NCBI GenBank assembly: GCA_013298375.1
Contig: JAAFHM010000261.1
Location: 1 to 6,882, forward strand
Direction: 5' to 3'
From: Ignavibacteria bacterium
GTDB taxonomy: Bacteria > Bacteroidota > Ignavibacteria > Kapaibacteriales > UBA4661
Length of the DNA stretch: 6,882 nucleotides
The first letter of the stretch is position 1, and every line of letters begins with the position of its first letter. The notes beneath the pieces were generated by a model, which saw nothing but the letters and a program-made list of their open reading frames with translations, searched no databases and had not been told where the DNA came from. Made by a program: the position numbers and the translations under genes. Below are positions 1-5,723 of the stretch, piece by piece.

Positions 1-9
1 GGTTTTGGA

Positions 10-45
10 CAAGAAAAAAGTGATGAATTGCGTTCATCACTTTTT
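10..45 (+). repeat. Hairpin-bearing repeat, copy 1 (intact)
   Basis: This stretch shares the order caag, six A, gaattgc, ttcatc, cttttt with positions 685-718, in the same orientation, with one single-base indel and a few substitutions. Here the inverted repeat is perfect and doubles as the terminator. The two copies flank the VOC gene. They may come from duplication of a terminator or belong to a family of small dispersed hairpins in this genome; two copies cannot tell these apart. Confidence 0.55.
15..45. terminator. Bidirectional intrinsic terminator
   Basis: A perfect 13-bp inverted repeat (arms 15-27 and 33-45, loop ttgcg) has an A-tract on its left arm and a T-tract on its right arm, so it can act as a Rho-independent terminator in both directions. 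Read on the reverse strand it lies about 60 nt past the VOC stop codon and runs into six T residues, which makes it that gene's likely terminator. On the forward strand it could end a gene that lies before the window. The 14 bases to its left and the stretch from 46 to 105 show no gene I can support. Confidence 0.85.
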
Positions 46-105
46 ATGCTCGTTGTTTTCTCAAGAAAAACATCAATCTCTTTTTTCAGCAAAAAACTCA
101 AAGGC

Positions 106-609
106 TTATTTGTTGGAAATAAGCGCAATTCTATTCCCTTCCGTGTCCTGAAACTCAGCAACAAAACCGTTTCCGCCAACCGATGTTTTCGGGTACAATA
201 TCTTGCATCCCAATTCTTGCACCCTCTTCAGCGTTGTATCTATGTTTTGAGTGTGAAAGTACACCAAGGTACCGCTTGTGCTGGGTTTGTATATCTCGCC
301 TTTTGCCAATGCCCCGCTCACGCCGCTTCCCGCCTTGTCAATCGGAAACAATGCCATTTCATTTCCATCTATCGTTTCGCGGGTGAAATCGGTATCAAAA
401 ACATTGGCATAAGACCGTACAGCCCGCTCCATATCAAGCACGGGGATTTCAAAGTATGCAACGGGATTGGGGCTTCTTTTTATTGCCTTTTGCGCTGGCT
501 GATGAATAGTGCTGTTGCTTTGATGTTTCACCAAAGCATACAAAAGACTAAAAGCAGCGACAATACTCAGTGCGCCGAGAATGGTGAAGCGAAAAGGAAT
601 GATGTTCAT
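106..609 (-). CDS. Membrane-anchored VOC-family (glyoxalase/bleomycin-resistance fold) protein
   Basis: The 167-residue product has two parts. Residues 8-27 form a hydrophobic helix preceded by Arg7, with no clear signal-peptidase site, so it looks like a signal anchor. Residues 28-48 are a polar linker. Residues 49-165 are a single VOC domain, opening with NPVAYFEIPVLDMERAV and closing with the hallmark AEFQDTEGNRIAL (Glu158). Relatives I recall are mostly soluble and start near NPV. Here no ATG, GTG or TTG lies just before that point, so the anchor is encoded as part of the protein. VOC proteins cover metal-dependent lyases, dioxygenases, isomerases and drug-binding proteins, and nothing here fixes the substrate. 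The ATG at 609 is the only good start; no Shine-Dalgarno motif precedes it. The gene diverges from the 823 gene and ends before the hairpin terminator. Fold confidence is high, function unknown. Confidence 0.87.
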   Translation of the reverse strand: MNIIPFRFTILGALSIVAAFSLLYALVKHQSNSTIHQPAQKAIKRSPNPVAYFEIPVLDMERAVRSYANVFDTDFTRETIDGNEMALFPIDKAGSGVSGALAKGEIYKPSTSGTLVYFHTQNIDTTLKRVQELGCKILYPKTSVGGNGFVAEFQDTEGNRIALISNK

Positions 610-647
610 GGTCTGATGGAGTATAAGGATGTCAATAGAATTTCAGC

Positions 648-669
648 GAATACCTGCAAGAATACCTGC
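648..669. repeat. Two 10-bp direct repeats with a 12-bp period
   Basis: gaataccTGC-type units at 648-657 and 660-669 are identical (gaatacctgc) and separated by aa. They lie about 40 bp upstream of the VOC start in the divergent spacer. Tandem half-sites at about one helical turn are typical of activator or response-regulator sites, but chance is possible and no regulator is encoded next to it. Confidence 0.4.
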
Positions 670-684
670 TTTGGAGCATTTTCG

Positions 685-718
685 CAAGAAAAAACGACGA
701 ATTGCATTCATCCTTTTT
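685..718 (+). repeat. Hairpin-bearing repeat, copy 2 (decayed)
   Basis: This is the degenerate partner of the element at 10-45: caag plus six A, then gaattgc and ttcatc, then cttttt. Its own stem is damaged: the six-base arms around ttgca carry one C-A mismatch on the forward strand, which becomes a G-U wobble in reverse-strand RNA. It sits in a divergent spacer where neither neighbouring gene needs a terminator, so a decayed dispersed element or terminator relic is the likelier reading. Confidence 0.45.
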
Positions 719-724
719 CGGCAA

Positions 725-743
725 TGATGAATCCAATTCATCA
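725..743. repeat. Perfect 8-bp palindrome, possible operator
   Basis: tgatgaat at 725-732 is mirrored by attcatca at 736-743 around the 3-nt centre cca. It has no T-tract, so it is not an intrinsic terminator. It lies about 30 bp before the -10-like element of the 823 gene, a place where an operator would make sense. It shares the core gatgaat/attcatc with the hairpin repeats, so it may be a third relative of them instead. Confidence 0.35.
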
Positions 744-772
744 CATTTTACTGTGATGCGATTTTCAAACGA

Positions 773-782
773 TATAGATTTG
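773..782 (+). promoter_or_regulatory. Possible -10/-7 promoter element for the 823 gene
   Basis: tatagatttg contains tagatttg (775-782), an exact match to the Bacteroidota -7 consensus TAnnTTTG, and overlaps a TATAGA -10-like hexamer. The start codon follows about 40 nt later, a sensible leader length. No convincing -33 TTG or -35 TTGACA lies at the expected distance upstream, so this is a weak prediction. Confidence 0.3.
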
Positions 783-822
783 CAGCGCACTTCAAAGCTA
801 TTTCCCCACAAAACACCGCTCT

Positions 823-1296
823 ATGAACTTTTACGCATTTCTCCTCCTCATTCACTCCTGGAATCGCTGGTTGGCGGTTCTCGCGCTGTTTGCCACAACT
901 CTTCTCGCATGGCAAGGCTGGCTGGGAAACAAACCCTACACCAAGCGTGATACCATGCTGCGTGGCGCGACTGTCGGGCTGAATCATCTGCAAATAATTT
1001 TCGGTTTTGTGCTGTATTTTCAAAGCCCGCTTGTGGAATACCTCCGCTCCGATATGCAGGGCGGTTTGCAAATCCCCGAAGTGGCGTTTTTTGGCGTTGT
1101 TCATATTTCAGTTATGGTTATTGCGGCACTCGTGCTGACAGTCGGCGGAGCAGTCGCACGGCGCGGTGCGACAGACGCAAAGAAATTCCGAACGGTTGCG
1201 ATTTTTTTTACGATTGCGATTGTGCTAATTTTGCTGGCAATGCCGTCGCCTGTTTCGCCCTTTGCCGAGCGACCTTGGATGCGGCTTCAGTTCTAA
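823..1296 (+). CDS. Four-helix membrane protein with conserved histidines ('cytochrome b-like')
   Basis: The 157-residue product has four predicted membrane helices, roughly at 7-29, 47-68, 87-110 and 121-140. It carries an HSWNRW motif in helix 1, the loop GWLGNKPYT, a closing stretch MPSPVSPFAERPW, and no signal peptide. I recognise this pattern from small Bacteroidota membrane proteins that automatic pipelines sometimes call 'cytochrome B', a name I would not trust as proof. One histidine sits in each of the first three helices (His11, His55, His94), so heme or metal binding is conceivable but unproven. The ATG at 823 places the start just before helix 1 and has no Shine-Dalgarno motif. 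It is the first gene of a row of four; the next starts 23 nt downstream. Confidence 0.8.
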   Translation: MNFYAFLLLIHSWNRWLAVLALFATTLLAWQGWLGNKPYTKRDTMLRGATVGLNHLQIIFGFVLYFQSPLVEYLRSDMQGGLQIPEVAFFGVVHISVMVIAALVLTVGGAVARRGATDAKKFRTVAIFFTIAIVLILLAMPSPVSPFAERPWMRLQF

Positions 1297-1319
1297 TTTT
1301 TTCACAAACTCTTTGAGCA

Positions 1320-1835
1320 ATGCCCTTCCAACTTCAACCCACACTTCAAGGTGAACATATTCACCTCCGACCACTCACCGAACATGATTACGAGCCGCTT
1401 CTAGCAGCAGCCTCCGACCCGCTTATTTGGGAACAACACCCTGCGCAGCGCTACAAGCCTGAGGTTTTTAGGGCATTCTTTACTGATTCGATGGCTTCTG
1501 GCGGTGCGCTTCTTGCGCTGGATGCCAGCACTGGAGCGGTTATTGGAACGTCTCGGTACAACGGCTACGACGAAGCAAAAAGTGCGATTGAAATTGGATG
1601 GTCATTCCTCAAACGCGAGTATTGGGGCGGTCCACACAATCGTGAAATGAAGAAATTGATGATTGACCATGCGTTTCAATTTCTTGAAAATGTCATTTTT
1701 GTGGTTGATTCCAAGAACCTCCGTTCACAAAAAGCCGTCGAAAAAATTGGTGGGAAGTTCGTAGAATCACGCCTCCGCGACGACGGGCGCACATCGGTTA
1801 TTTTTCAGATTACCCGAAATGGTCATATTCTCTGA
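1320..1835 (+). CDS. GNAT-family N-acetyltransferase (RimJ/RimL type)
   Basis: The 171-residue cytoplasmic protein is predicted to move an acetyl group from acetyl-CoA to an amine. It opens with the GEHIHLRPLTEHDYEPL strand-helix typical of RimJ/RimL-type acetyltransferases. It continues with GTSRYNGYD (76-84) and EIGW (91-94), then YWGGPHNREMKKLMIDHAF (101-119), which covers the acetyl-CoA pyrophosphate-binding region. The NLRSQKAVEKIGG motif (133-145) follows, before the final strands. Length is normal and all core motifs are present. The acceptor (a protein N-terminus, an amino acid or a small molecule) cannot be read from the sequence. The ATG at 1320 gives a complete fold. Spacers of 23 nt before and 38 nt after suggest co-transcription with its membrane-protein neighbours. 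Confidence 0.92.
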   Translation: MPFQLQPTLQGEHIHLRPLTEHDYEPLLAAASDPLIWEQHPAQRYKPEVFRAFFTDSMASGGALLALDASTGAVIGTSRYNGYDEAKSAIEIGWSFLKREYWGGPHNREMKKLMIDHAFQFLENVIFVVDSKNLRSQKAVEKIGGKFVESRLRDDGRTSVIFQITRNGHIL

Positions 1836-1873
1836 TATTCAGACTTTTCATCTTTATTCATTTTCCCAGCAAT

Positions 1874-2182
1874 ATGAACGACTTTTCCCTCAAAACTCAG
1901 ATTGGACGCTTGCGTCTGGTCGGTTACGCCGAAGGCATTTCCTTTTTGCTCTTACTTTTTATTGCTATGCCGCTAAAATATCTTGCCGGAAAACCAGAAA
2001 TGGTAAGGTTTGTGGGTATGGCACACGGACTCTTATTTGTCTTGTATATTTTGCAGGTAATTCAAGCAAAAATCGAATATGATTGGAGCATGAAAACAAT
2101 GGTGCTGGGCATCGCGGCATCGGTACTGCCCTTTGGACCCTTTGTCGCCGATGCAAAACTTTTTCGTATGGAAGCACAATGA
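1874..2182 (+). CDS. DUF3817-family integral membrane protein
   Basis: The 102-residue product matches the DUF3817 pattern from end to end. Residues 10-31 (IGRLRLVGYAEGISFLLLLF) form helix 1 with the conserved Glu20-Gly21. AMPLKYLAGKP (31-41) is the signature loop. GMAHGLLFVLYILQ (48-61) forms helix 2 with the conserved His51-Gly52. Residues 74-94 (KTMVLGIAASVLPFGPFVADA) form helix 3 with PFGPF. The family's biochemical role is unknown to me. The ATG at 1874 begins right before the domain and has no Shine-Dalgarno motif. Its TGA stop overlaps the next gene's ATG by the ATGA arrangement, a strong sign of translational coupling with the HMA-MauE protein. Confidence 0.87.
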   Translation: MNDFSLKTQIGRLRLVGYAEGISFLLLLFIAMPLKYLAGKPEMVRFVGMAHGLLFVLYILQVIQAKIEYDWSMKTMVLGIAASVLPFGPFVADAKLFRMEAQ

Positions 2183-2988
2183 ACACACAACACACATTTC
2201 GCATACAAGGTATGCACTGCGCTGCTTGCGTAGAGCGCGTCCGCACTGCCCTTTCGAGTATTGACGGCATAGAGTCCGTCAGCGTTTCGCAAAATCCGCC
2301 CGAATCGCAATTTATCACGGCTTCCACGCCCGATATTGCGATGATCAATGCGATTTTGCTCAAAAAAGCGGGAAAGTATTCTCTCGCAACCGAAACGCCC
2401 GCAGAAACCGCTTCGGGACTTGGTTTTGAGCGAATTACCTTTGAACGAATTGCTCCACCAGCAAAAAGCGTACAACCGCCTTCTACCGCGCCATCAACGC
2501 CTCAACAAAGCTGGTTTCAGACCTATAAACCACTTGTTATCGTTGTCGGCTTCATTCTTCTGGGAACGGGAATATCTCTTGTCAATGCTGGCAGGTGGAA
2601 TACAATGCTGGCGATGAATACGTTCATGGGCGGCTTCTTTATCGCGTTTTCATTTTTCAAAATGCTGGATGTCGCTGCATTCGCCAACTCATATTCGATG
2701 TATGATGTTGTTGCAAGGCGTTGGCGAGGTTGGGGATATGCCTATCCCTTTGTAGAGCTTGCGCTTGGAATAGCCTATTTCACTCATTTCGCTCCTGTCT
2801 GGACAAACGCTATAACGCTTGTCGTGATGAGCGTGAGTATCATCGGCGTTATCCAAAGCCGACTGAATAAACGGCAGATTCAGTGTGCTTGCCTAGGAAC
2901 GGTCTTTCAATTACCGATGTCGAGCGTAACAATTATCGAAGATGGCGTGATGATAGGAATGTCGGCACTTATGCTTGTTCTTTTGTAA
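2179..2988 (+). CDS. HMA-domain / MauE-DoxX-like membrane fusion protein
   Basis: The 269-residue product has an N-terminal heavy-metal-associated domain (about 4-70) with the metal-binding motif GMHCAAC (Cys14, Cys17). A Pro/Ser/Thr/Gln-rich linker follows (about 91-112). The rest is a membrane part with about five helices (near 117-136, 146-164, 186-204, 208-227 and 249-268), resembling the MauE/DoxX redox-associated family. A second cysteine pair, Cys236-x-Cys238, sits in KRQIQCACLGTVFQLPMSSVTIIED, just before the last helix. HMA domains bind Cu(I), Zn(II) or Hg(II). The fusion suggests metal or thiol handling at the inner membrane, which is inference. I chose the ATG at 2179, not an in-frame ATG 96 nt upstream, because it starts just before the HMA strand, overlaps the DUF3817 stop as ATGA, and avoids 32 non-family residues. 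Confidence 0.88.
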   Translation: MNTQHTFRIQGMHCAACVERVRTALSSIDGIESVSVSQNPPESQFITASTPDIAMINAILLKKAGKYSLATETPAETASGLGFERITFERIAPPAKSVQPPSTAPSTPQQSWFQTYKPLVIVVGFILLGTGISLVNAGRWNTMLAMNTFMGGFFIAFSFFKMLDVAAFANSYSMYDVVARRWRGWGYAYPFVELALGIAYFTHFAPVWTNAITLVVMSVSIIGVIQSRLNKRQIQCACLGTVFQLPMSSVTIIEDGVMIGMSALMLVLL

Positions 2989-2990
2989 GA

Positions 2991-3088
2991 ATTACTTCGG
3001 AATCCTAACAATTACCCTGCAACGCGACAATGCAGCGCCATTAGTTAAGCTCCATTTGCACAAAATGGTAGTTTGGAATCCGAATAAT
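2991..3088. other. Convergent intergenic spacer with weak hairpins
   Basis: The HMA-MauE gene and the sigma gene end facing each other across this spacer. It has an outer imperfect inverted repeat: 2991-3005 pairs with 3075-3088 apart from one indel and one mismatch. Inside are ctgca/tgcag (3017-3021, 3031-3035) and a perfect 6-bp hairpin ccattt/aaatgg (3052-3057, 3063-3068). None has a T-tract, so a classic intrinsic terminator is not visible. The set may slow or end transcription from both sides, or be chance. Confidence 0.35.
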
Positions 3089-3747
3089 CATTCGTAAAAA
3101 TTAACAACTTCGCCCTTGAGTTTTTTATACAACATTGCCCGCGCCCTGAAAAGATGCGCCTTGACCGTGCCAAGCGGAATCTCCAGTTTATCGGCGATTT
3201 CCTGATAGTCCATATCCTCTTCATGGCGCATATGGATAACAACGCGGTATTTTTCCGGCAATTCGTCAATAGCAGTACGGATGAGTTTGGCACGCTCGCG
3301 GCTGTGGAGTTCGAGGTCGGGTGTGGCAGAATCGTCATAAATTTCATATTCAACCGAACCTTCTTTGGTTTCGATAGGCTGGTCGATGGAGAACGTTTTC
3401 AAGCGCTTTTTACGGAGAAAATCAATACAATGATTCGAGGCAATTTTGTAAAGCCACGTCGAAAACGCATATTCATTGTTGAAATTGCCAATTGCCTGAA
3501 AAGCCTTGATGAATGTCTCCTGCACAAGGTCGTCAATATCGTTTGGATGATTGTTCATCATCCGTCGGATGAGGCTAGTAATAGCGCCACGATACTTTTT
3601 CTCCAGTAATTTGAATGCTGTCTGCTCGCCCGCCGAAGCGCGACGAATCAAATCGGCATCCTCGTGACGAGACTGCTGTTGGCGCTCTTCTTTGGTTCGC
3701 CCCTTGTATTCTGGCGCAGGGTCTTGTTGTGAAGCCGTTGAAATCAT
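3088..3747 (-). CDS. ECF-type RNA polymerase sigma-70 factor
   Basis: The 219-residue protein directs RNA polymerase to a particular promoter set. Region 2 spans about 44-116, with DDLVQETFIKAF (72-83) for core binding and FSTWLYKIASNHCIDFLRKK (95-114) for -10 recognition. A short acidic linker (121-145) replaces region 3. Region 4 (about 153-207) carries the helix-turn-helix DYQEIADKLEIPLGTVKAHLFRAR (180-203) for -35 recognition. A charged, Gln-rich tail (1-28) precedes region 2. I chose the ATG at 3747. A GTG at 3792 would add 15 non-family residues and leave only 15 nt to the glycosidase stop. The glycosidase lies 60 nt upstream on the same strand, so shared transcription is possible. No anti-sigma gene follows, because the downstream neighbour is convergent. 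What it regulates is not visible here. Confidence 0.93.
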   Translation of the reverse strand: MISTASQQDPAPEYKGRTKEERQQQSRHEDADLIRRASAGEQTAFKLLEKKYRGAITSLIRRMMNNHPNDIDDLVQETFIKAFQAIGNFNNEYAFSTWLYKIASNHCIDFLRKKRLKTFSIDQPIETKEGSVEYEIYDDSATPDLELHSRERAKLIRTAIDELPEKYRVVIHMRHEEDMDYQEIADKLEIPLGTVKAHLFRARAMLYKKLKGEVVNFYE

Positions 3748-3807
3748 AGTTTGGATGCGATAATGGGAAGTCGCACAATTTACAACGCGCACCTGATTTT
3801 CTAAAAT

Positions 3808-5157
3808 TTATTGTATCTCCTGTGGAAAAATTTGTTCCAAACTCTCATTTTTCGCCTTCTCGTCTTGCCAAAATCCGCGTTGCTGGATGATTTCGGCATA
3901 AAACCATGCGCTATCTCGAATCGTGCGTTTGCAGTCGTTGGCATAATCTACGTCAACCAAGCCAAAACGTGGCTCAAAACCAAACGACCACTCGAAATTA
4001 TCCAAATTCGACCAATAAAAATACCCGCGCACATCCATTCCTTTTTCCAATGCTTTATGCACTTGGCGGAGATGCTTGCGAATAAAGATTTTACGCCATT
4101 CGTCGTCCTCTGTTGCGATACCATTTTCGGTGACGTACATCGGCAAGCCCAATTTCCGATGCAAACGCTTCAAACACTTGTACAAGCCCTTCGCATAGAC
4201 CGTCCAGCCTGATTGTGTCAGGCGTTCCGAGCCGGTACGACGAAATGCCCCCAAGTCGGTGTCGAGTGCATTGAGCGCCGTTGCCACAGCGTGTTTGGGC
4301 GAGGCAAACATTCGGACGTAATAATTCAATCCAATAAAATCATTGGAATCCTTGATAAAATCGTGCTTTTCAAAGAATCCTGCCGGAAAGTGTATCTTCC
4401 CTGTTTTTAATGCTTCCAAAATAATTCCGTTGAAAACCCAGTCTGCAAGCCGCGCGGTGAGTTTATCAATAAAACTTCCTTTTCGCAACGGCGCAAACAC
4501 AGGCAAATGCACCACCAAACCAACCTGTGATGCGGGATGGAGCGATTTGATAATGTGATAGGCTCGCCCGTGTGCTTTGAGGAGATTGGACAACACGCGG
4601 AATGCTGTGCGAATATTCTTCTTTGCAGGCGGGTACTCGCCGATGATGTAGGCAAAAGAAGCGTAAATATTGGGTTCATTGATGGTACACCAAAAATGCA
4701 CTTTGCGCCCGTATTCATCCGCCAGAAAGCGCACAAAATCAAGGTAATGGCGAATATTTTCCTCTTGTTCAAAGCCGCCCATTTCGGCGAACCACTGCGG
4801 AATGGTGAAATGCAACGTCGTCACAAATGGCTCTATACCAAGATTATGCAAAGTGTCCAGCACATTGTGATAATGGCGCACAGCTTCCGGATTGAGTTGT
4901 GTGGGCGATTCGGGAAAAAAGCGACTCCACTCAAACGACAATCGATGCGCCTCGTGCTTCATGGCTTTGAGGTCGGCAAAATCTTCCTTGTAGCGGTGGT
5001 AATGGTCGGCGGCGAGACCTGATTTATCGCCGTTTTTGATGCGTCCGGGTTCTTGTTCAAATGCCCACCATTGATTGTGAACGTTATTGCCTTCGACTTG
5101 GTGCGCCGACGACGACGAGCCAAAAAGGAAATGCTCAGGAAAGCGGAGAAATGGCAT
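3808..5157 (-). CDS. Glycoside hydrolase family 1 beta-glycosidase (beta-glucosidase type)
   Basis: The 449-residue enzyme is predicted to release sugars from the non-reducing end of beta-glycosides by the retaining mechanism. The FLFGSSSSAHQVEGN opening carries the sugar-binding Gln20. His116 lies in TTLHFTIPQWF, the acid/base Glu161 in TINEPN (after Asn160), Tyr279/Tyr280 in GLNYY, and the nucleophile Glu344 in YVTENG. YWSNLDNFEW (381-390) supplies Trp382, Glu389 and Trp390. Glu389 is the residue that 6-phospho-beta-glucosidases usually replace, so free rather than phosphorylated sugars are the likely substrates. There is no signal peptide, so it should act in the cytoplasm on imported oligosaccharides; no transporter is encoded nearby. 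Length and catalytic set are complete. I chose the ATG at 5157 over a GTG two codons upstream; it fits the usual GH1 start. Glucose versus galactose or fucose preference cannot be read. Confidence 0.96.
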   Translation of the reverse strand: MPFLRFPEHFLFGSSSSAHQVEGNNVHNQWWAFEQEPGRIKNGDKSGLAADHYHRYKEDFADLKAMKHEAHRLSFEWSRFFPESPTQLNPEAVRHYHNVLDTLHNLGIEPFVTTLHFTIPQWFAEMGGFEQEENIRHYLDFVRFLADEYGRKVHFWCTINEPNIYASFAYIIGEYPPAKKNIRTAFRVLSNLLKAHGRAYHIIKSLHPASQVGLVVHLPVFAPLRKGSFIDKLTARLADWVFNGIILEALKTGKIHFPAGFFEKHDFIKDSNDFIGLNYYVRMFASPKHAVATALNALDTDLGAFRRTGSERLTQSGWTVYAKGLYKCLKRLHRKLGLPMYVTENGIATEDDEWRKIFIRKHLRQVHKALEKGMDVRGYFYWSNLDNFEWSFGFEPRFGLVDVDYANDCKRTIRDSAWFYAEIIQQRGFWQDEKAKNESLEQIFPQEIQ

Positions 5158-5198
5158 AAACACTGCGTTGATGAATAGTTTAGCGGAAAAAGCGTCGC

Positions 5199-5227
5199 AA
5201 GATACGAATTGGCGGGCTTTTCGTCAA
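5199..5227 (-). promoter_or_regulatory. Sigma-70-type promoter for the GH1 gene
   Basis: On the reverse strand TTGACG (5227-5222; five of six matches to the -35 consensus) is followed after exactly 17 bp by TATCTT (5204-5199; four of six matches to the -10 consensus). Initiation near 5192 would give a leader of about 35 nt to the ATG at 5157. It is the best-formed promoter in the window, though not proven. Confidence 0.55.
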
Positions 5228-5263
5228 ATTATGCTTTCGCAACTCCTTGTTCCAAACGCTTTT

Positions 5264-5291
5264 TTGGGTAAATTGCTATTCAAATTATTCT
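5264..5291 (+). promoter_or_regulatory. Weak candidate promoter for the 5316 gene
   Basis: TTGGGT (5264-5269) and TATTCT (5286-5291) are 16 bp apart on the forward strand, with three and four of six consensus matches. They leave about 24 nt to the ATG at 5316. The stretch is AT-rich, so chance similarity is quite possible. Confidence 0.22.
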
Positions 5292-5315
5292 TCATAAATC
5301 TTTTTGAGCAGTATT

Positions 5316-5690
5316 ATGGCATATTCTGTTCCCCTCGAACTCTATCAACAACTTGAGCAGCAAATTGGCAAAGAACTTGCGACACAAGTGGCAAAAACGG
5401 TAGAAAACGCCATTGTTCTTGTTGAAGAGCAAGCGAAAACACTTGCAGTTCAAAAAAAAATCGAACTTAAAGACGAATTGACGAAAGAGCTTGTTACCAA
5501 AGCAGAATTCCTTGGAGAAATGAAAACTCTTCGTGAAGAAATGAAAACGCTTCGTGCGGAAATAGACCTCAAAGTTGAGCGCCTTGACCGGAAATTTACG
5601 GTTATGTTTCTCGTCCTGCTTTTTACAACAATTTTTCTCAACAAAGAAACGCTATCCTTTTTCTTACGTGTTATTGGCATCCTCAAATAA
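5316..5690 (+). CDS. DUF1640-like coiled-coil protein with C-terminal membrane anchor
   Basis: The 124-residue product has three parts: a short head MAYSVPLELYQQLEQQIGKELA, a long charged coiled coil (about 23-92), and a single C-terminal membrane helix in DRKFTVMFLVLLFTTIFLN (91-109) followed by a short tail. The layout and the LDRKFT-MF junction match small bacterial proteins I know as DUF1640/CCDC90-like, related in architecture to mitochondrial coiled-coil proteins such as MCUR1. Their bacterial role is unknown. Two adjacent heptads, EMKTLRE and EMKTLRA (68-81), are nearly identical. An in-frame TTG at 5304 is possible, but the ATG at 5316 gives the family-like start. A CDF transporter begins 33 nt downstream and may be co-transcribed; a functional link is not implied. 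Confidence 0.8.
   Translation: MAYSVPLELYQQLEQQIGKELATQVAKTVENAIVLVEEQAKTLAVQKKIELKDELTKELVTKAEFLGEMKTLREEMKTLRAEIDLKVERLDRKFTVMFLVLLFTTIFLNKETLSFFLRVIGILK
5517..5558 (+). repeat. In-frame 21-bp tandem duplication in the coiled coil
   Basis: Units 5517-5537 and 5538-5558 match at 18 of 21 positions (differences at unit positions 12, 20 and 21) and encode the consecutive heptads EMKTLRE and EMKTLRA. The retained nucleotide identity, including codon choice, points to a fairly recent duplication that lengthens the coil by one heptad. Confidence 0.8.
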
Positions 5691-5723
5691 CCCACAGACC
5701 GCTTACTTCCTCACACTATCTCT

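Noticed and set aside
620..635. Perfect TTGACA and a TATACT on the reverse strand before the VOC start
   Set aside because: They are only 4 bp apart and so cannot be a -35/-10 pair, and neither has a good partner at 16-18 bp.
28..756. Long forward open frame of 242 codons over the VOC gene
   Set aside because: It lies antisense to a clear VOC domain, has no recognisable domain, and is rich in Cys, His and Ser as a shadow frame would be.
2083..2178. Upstream ATG extension of the HMA-MauE protein
   Set aside because: The 32 extra residues are read out of the DUF3817 gene in another frame and do not resemble any HMA N-terminus; the ATGA overlap at 2179 is the better start.
3748..3792. GTG start adding 15 residues to the sigma factor
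   Set aside because: The added residues look like untranslated spacer and an ATG follows directly; it cannot be fully excluded.
4537..5022. Forward open frame of 161 codons inside the GH1 gene
   Set aside because: It is antisense to a complete GH1 enzyme with all catalytic motifs and shows no domain of its own.
5304..5315. TTG start for the coiled-coil protein
   Set aside because: The ATG four codons later gives the family-like N-terminus; TTG starts are rarer.
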